Positions 44,508 to 48,213 of a stretch of 48,213 nucleotides of DNA are shown in pieces. The notes under the pieces were generated by a model. The model was not told where the DNA came from. It saw nothing but the letters and a program-made list of their open reading frames with translations, and did not search any database. Source of the DNA: Paenibacillus sanguinis 2301083 = DSM 16941 (GTDB taxonomy: Bacteria > Bacillota > Bacilli > Paenibacillales > Paenibacillaceae); contig NZ_KB895396.1 of assembly GCF_000374825.1 (NCBI RefSeq), positions 1 to 48,213 on the forward strand. The letters are read 5' to 3'. The position numbers were made by a program, and so were the translations under genes. Each line of letters starts with the position of its first letter. Position 1 is the stretch's first letter.

Positions 44508-45920
44508 TTAGAACAGGTTCTTAATTCCATTGAACATATCGCTGAAAAATTGTCCAATCGCCCGCATCATCAGCTTGAACCAGCCTGCCTTCTCCGCATC
44601 CTCCACCGTAATTAGGTTGACCGTCTTCTCCAACTCCTGTTCCATCCCTGGAGCTTTAAAGGTGTATTTTACAGTCCCTACCTTCGTACCTTGCTGTAAT
44701 GGAGCTACAAGCTCGGTTTCATCCACTAGCGTAGCCTGAGCTTTTACTGCGCTGGTATCCACGCCTTTCGGGACCACAAAGCTGACCGCCTGATCCGTAA
44801 CAACCGGAATTTTCGTATTCTTGGCTTTCTTTATGGTTACAGTCTCGGTACCAACCACCGTTGTCTTGGGTGCTACGATTTGCTTCGTTTCAAAATGATT
44901 AAAGCCATAATCGAGCACTTTACGGGTTTCAACAAATCGAGCCTTATCTGTAGCTGTCCCCATTACAACGCTGATCATTCTTACTCCATCGCGAACGGCC
45001 GTACCAGTAAAGTTATTGCCTGCATTGCTTGTGTGGCCCGTTTTCAAGCCATCCAAACCTTCGTAAGCAAACTGCTTGAAGTTCGTCACATTTTTGTTCG
45101 ATTCCAGCATCCAGTTATAATTGATAATGGGTGATTTGTCGCGTTTTCTAAACTGGTAAGACGGAAGTGCTGTGAACTCAGCAAAATCAGGATGGTCGGT
45201 TACGATATACCGGGCCAAAATCGCTGCATCCAGTGCAGACATCACCGTCTCCTGATCGCCAGGGGTTCGGAACTTCTCCGGCATATCCGCAATGTCGAGT
45301 CCTGTAGAGTTGGCAAAATGAGCCGTCTTCATCCCCATACGCTTGGCCTCATCGTTCATCATCTTAATAAAATTTTGCTCAGAACCAGCGACGTGCTCAG
45401 CCAACGCGACTGTGGCATCATTTGCTGATCCCACCGCCATGGCAATATATAACTCTCTTATCGTATGTTGGTCTCCCTTAGCCAGAAAAATCCGGGAACC
45501 TATAGTCTCGGCTGCATTTTCCTGCACCGTAACCACATCGTCCCAACTGAATTTACCTTGCTTGACGAGATCGGCAACAATATATTCGGTCATCATTTTC
45601 GTCATGCTTGCCGGAGGAAACGGCTGCTCCGCATTCACATTTAATAATACTTGTCCAGAAGAGACCTCCATCAAGATCGCCGATTTCACTTCCAGTCCTA
45701 GTGACTCCACCGAAGGAATGGTTGCCGCATTCTGTGTCGAAGTCTGCTCCGTGGTTGTCGTTTGGTTCGTTCCTGTTTCGGTCTGCTCGCCTTCCGCCAA
45801 CGCCAGCGCCGGTACGAGAGAAGAACATAGCAAGTTCAGCAGCAGTACGGAAGCTACGCTCTTGCGCAGGAAGCGCTGCTTGGTTGTCATAGTTTTAGAT
45901 TTTAATAATTTGAGTTTCAA
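44508..45920 (-). CDS. dacA: D-alanyl-D-alanine carboxypeptidase (PBP5 type)
   Basis: The protein has about 470 residues. An N-terminal signal peptide (hydrophobic SVASVLLLNLLC, cleavage near PALALA) and a Thr/Gln-rich linker precede the S11 carboxypeptidase domain. Active-site motifs are S105-x-x-K108 (PASMTK), S165-A-N167 and KTG (LDGLKTGHTS). A PBP5 C-terminal beta domain and a C-terminal amphipathic helix (WFKLMMRAIGQFFSDMFNGI) anchor it to the membrane. It trims pentapeptides. The TTG start has AGAGGAG 12 nt upstream. An ATG ten codons later lacks any ribosome site. Confidence 0.94.
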   Translation of the reverse strand: MKLKLLKSKTMTTKQRFLRKSVASVLLLNLLCSSLVPALALAEGEQTETGTNQTTTTEQTSTQNAATIPSVESLGLEVKSAILMEVSSGQVLLNVNAEQPFPPASMTKMMTEYIVADLVKQGKFSWDDVVTVQENAAETIGSRIFLAKGDQHTIRELYIAMAVGSANDATVALAEHVAGSEQNFIKMMNDEAKRMGMKTAHFANSTGLDIADMPEKFRTPGDQETVMSALDAAILARYIVTDHPDFAEFTALPSYQFRKRDKSPIINYNWMLESNKNVTNFKQFAYEGLDGLKTGHTSNAGNNFTGTAVRDGVRMISVVMGTATDKARFVETRKVLDYGFNHFETKQIVAPKTTVVGTETVTIKKAKNTKIPVVTDQAVSFVVPKGVDTSAVKAQATLVDETELVAPLQQGTKVGTVKYTFKAPGMEQELEKTVNLITVEDAEKAGWFKLMMRAIGQFFSDMFNGIKNLF

Positions 45921-45984
45921 TGCCCTTAAAAGCTCCTCTCGTATTCTTTCATTTGCTTTATCTATTCTATCACAGGGGTATCTA

Positions 45985-46020
45985 CAAAAAAAGACAAGCA
46001 GGGTGAAAATCACCCTGCCT
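45985..46020 (-). terminator. Intrinsic terminator of guaB
   Basis: On the minus strand GCAGGGTG, ATTTT and CACCCTGC form a perfect 8-bp stem, followed by TTGTCTTTTTTT. It lies 28 nt beyond the guaB stop and upstream of dacA. Confidence 0.92.
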
Positions 46021-46047
46021 TATGTGGAAAATTATGGTCTGTAATAA

Positions 46048-47511
<1,464 letters not shown>

Positions 47512-47611
47512 TTATCCTCCTTTAGACTATTGGATTGTCGGGCCATATCCCGGCTGTTTCTCTTGCAAAATCAGGAACCTCTGGATGGAGCGGTTTGTCC
47601 CGAATCCAAAG

Positions 47612-47629
47612 AAAAAACGTCTGCGACGT
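47612..47629 (-). terminator. Possible attenuator hairpin in the guaB leader
   Basis: On the minus strand ACGTC, GCA and GACGT form a 5-bp stem followed directly by TTTTTT, about 110 nt before the guaB start. Upstream TGCGA (47652-47656) could pair with the TCGCA inside the stem as an alternative structure. The stem is short, so real termination is uncertain. Confidence 0.4.
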
Positions 47630-47702
47630 AATAGCACGAAAAGCAGCTCCATCGCAGCAACCTTTTGCGCCTTAGAGCTACTTACGAAAATATATTATGC
47701 CA

Positions 47703-47731
47703 AGTTTAGCAAAGGCCCTATAGGCTGTCAA
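47703..47731 (-). promoter_or_regulatory. sigma-A promoter of guaB
   Basis: On the minus strand a perfect TTGACA (47726-47731), 17 nt and TAAACT (47703-47708). Transcription would start near 47696. The rest of the 432-bp gap toward the rRNA terminator (47732-47891) holds nothing I recognise. Confidence 0.78.
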
Positions 47732-47891
47732 GGACAACCGCAGCCAAACAAGCCAACGACTTTCCACCGCATACGCCTGTCTATTCAAGGCGCACAAACC
47801 CGTCATTTCAGCCCCTTTTTGGATAATATTTCATCCCCATCAAGCACTCTCTCTTATATTCACTACGTCCAAATTCATGCTTATAAACATA

Positions 47892-47930
47892 AGCAAAAAA
47901 GCACCGCCGATTTATGATCGGCAGTGCTTC
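47892..47930 (-). terminator. rRNA operon terminator
   Basis: On the minus strand AAGCACTGCCGAT and ATCGGCGGTGCTT form a 13-bp stem with one mismatch, around CATA, followed by TTTTTTGCTT. It lies 9 nt beyond the 5S gene. Confidence 0.93.
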
Positions 47931-47938
47931 TCGTCTTT

Positions 47939-48055
47939 GCTTGGCAACGTCCTACTCTCCCAGGACCCTTCGGTCCAAGTACCATCGGCGCTGGAGGGCT
48001 TAACGGTCGTGTTCGGGATGGGTACGTGTGGAACCCCTCCGCCATCGCCACCAAA
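47939..48055 (-). rRNA. 5S ribosomal RNA
   Basis: The 117-nt minus-strand gene begins TTTGGTGGCGATGGCGGAG and contains CCATCCCGAACACGACCGTT. It also has the GAGAGTAGGACG block and ends GTTGCCAAGC. The ends pair as helix I (TTTGGTGGC/GTTGCCAAG). A perfect 7-bp inverted repeat, TCAAGCG (48060-48066) with CGCTTGA (48073-48079), lies just upstream and may guide processing. Confidence 0.97.
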
Positions 48056-48170
48056 CGATTCAAGCGTTTAATCGCTTGAAAACTGGATACGAAACGTCTT
48101 TGCGTGTTAGTTCTCTTGGAGTGCTCTTCACGGCTTGCTCAGCCTGACGCCACTCTTCAGAGTGATATTT

Positions 48171-48213
48171 TGGATAAGCCCTCGACCGATTAGTACCTGT
48201 CAGCTCCATACAT
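48171..48213 (-). rRNA. 23S ribosomal RNA, 3' end (partial)
   Basis: The minus strand reads GGAGCTGACAGGTACTAATC followed by GGTCGAGGGCTTATCCA, the standard end of Firmicute 23S rRNA. The gene continues beyond the right edge. About 115 bp separate it from the 5S gene, with no tRNA between. Confidence 0.96.

Overview
The window is chromosomal DNA from a spore-forming Firmicute, most likely Paenibacillus or a close relative. The spore genes bofA, spo0F and sspP, the gene order and the moderate GC content support this. It runs between two rRNA operons that are both on the minus strand. The right edge holds the 3' end of a 23S gene, a 5S gene and the operon terminator. The left edge holds the promoters and first 91 nt of the next 16S gene. 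By analogy with Bacillus subtilis the replication origin should lie to the right, outside the window.

Layout, read from the right in the main transcription direction. Positions 47.5-41.2 kb carry guaB, dacA, pdxS, pdxT, serS and tRNA-Ser(UGA), the B. subtilis order next to rrnO. Positions 41.1-35.1 kb carry sspP, a YitT-family membrane protein, a lipoprotein, tadA (plus strand), a sporulation-type sensor kinase and an RluF-type pseudouridine synthase. Positions 35-30.5 kb carry motAB with a sigma-D promoter, a pterin dehydratase, a membrane cytochrome c, a GNAT protein, and a NlpC/P60 hydrolase behind a cyclic-di-AMP (ydaO-type) riboswitch. Positions 30.4-22 kb carry a membrane protein, an M1 peptidase, ywhD, a frameshifted 3-methyladenine glycosylase gene, pbpG, an anchored protein of unknown function, ywiB and argS. 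Positions 20.2-18 kb carry a subtilisin-like protease and rpoE. Positions 17.9-13.9 kb carry a Fur-regulated ferric-siderophore ABC operon. Positions 13.8-5.7 kb carry pyrG (with its CTP-sensing leader), spo0F, fbaA, murA, rho, a radical SAM protein of unknown function and rpmE. Positions 5.6-0.35 kb carry a GH18 protein, SRP RNA, dnaX, yaaK, recR, yaaL and bofA, followed by the rRNA promoters.

The gene order joins two B. subtilis neighbourhoods. The rrnO-guaB...tadA and scr-dnaX...bofA-rrnA blocks flank a segment (rpmE-rho-murA-fbaA-spo0F-pyrG-rpoE-argS-ywiB-pbpG-ywhD) that in B. subtilis lies on the other chromosome arm.

Most genes are housekeeping: nucleotide synthesis, tRNA charging, DNA repair, cell wall, transcription and sporulation phosphorelay. 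The most interesting signals are regulatory. They are a DnaA-box cluster between the sensor kinase and tadA, the pyrG reiterative-transcription attenuator, the c-di-AMP riboswitch, a perfect Fur operator just downstream of a consensus promoter, a sigma-D promoter for motAB, and tandem rRNA promoters of matching architecture. I saw no CRISPR array, insertion sequence, prophage or defence system. Start codons were chosen from visible ribosome binding sites. Family names come from recognised motifs and were not checked by database search.
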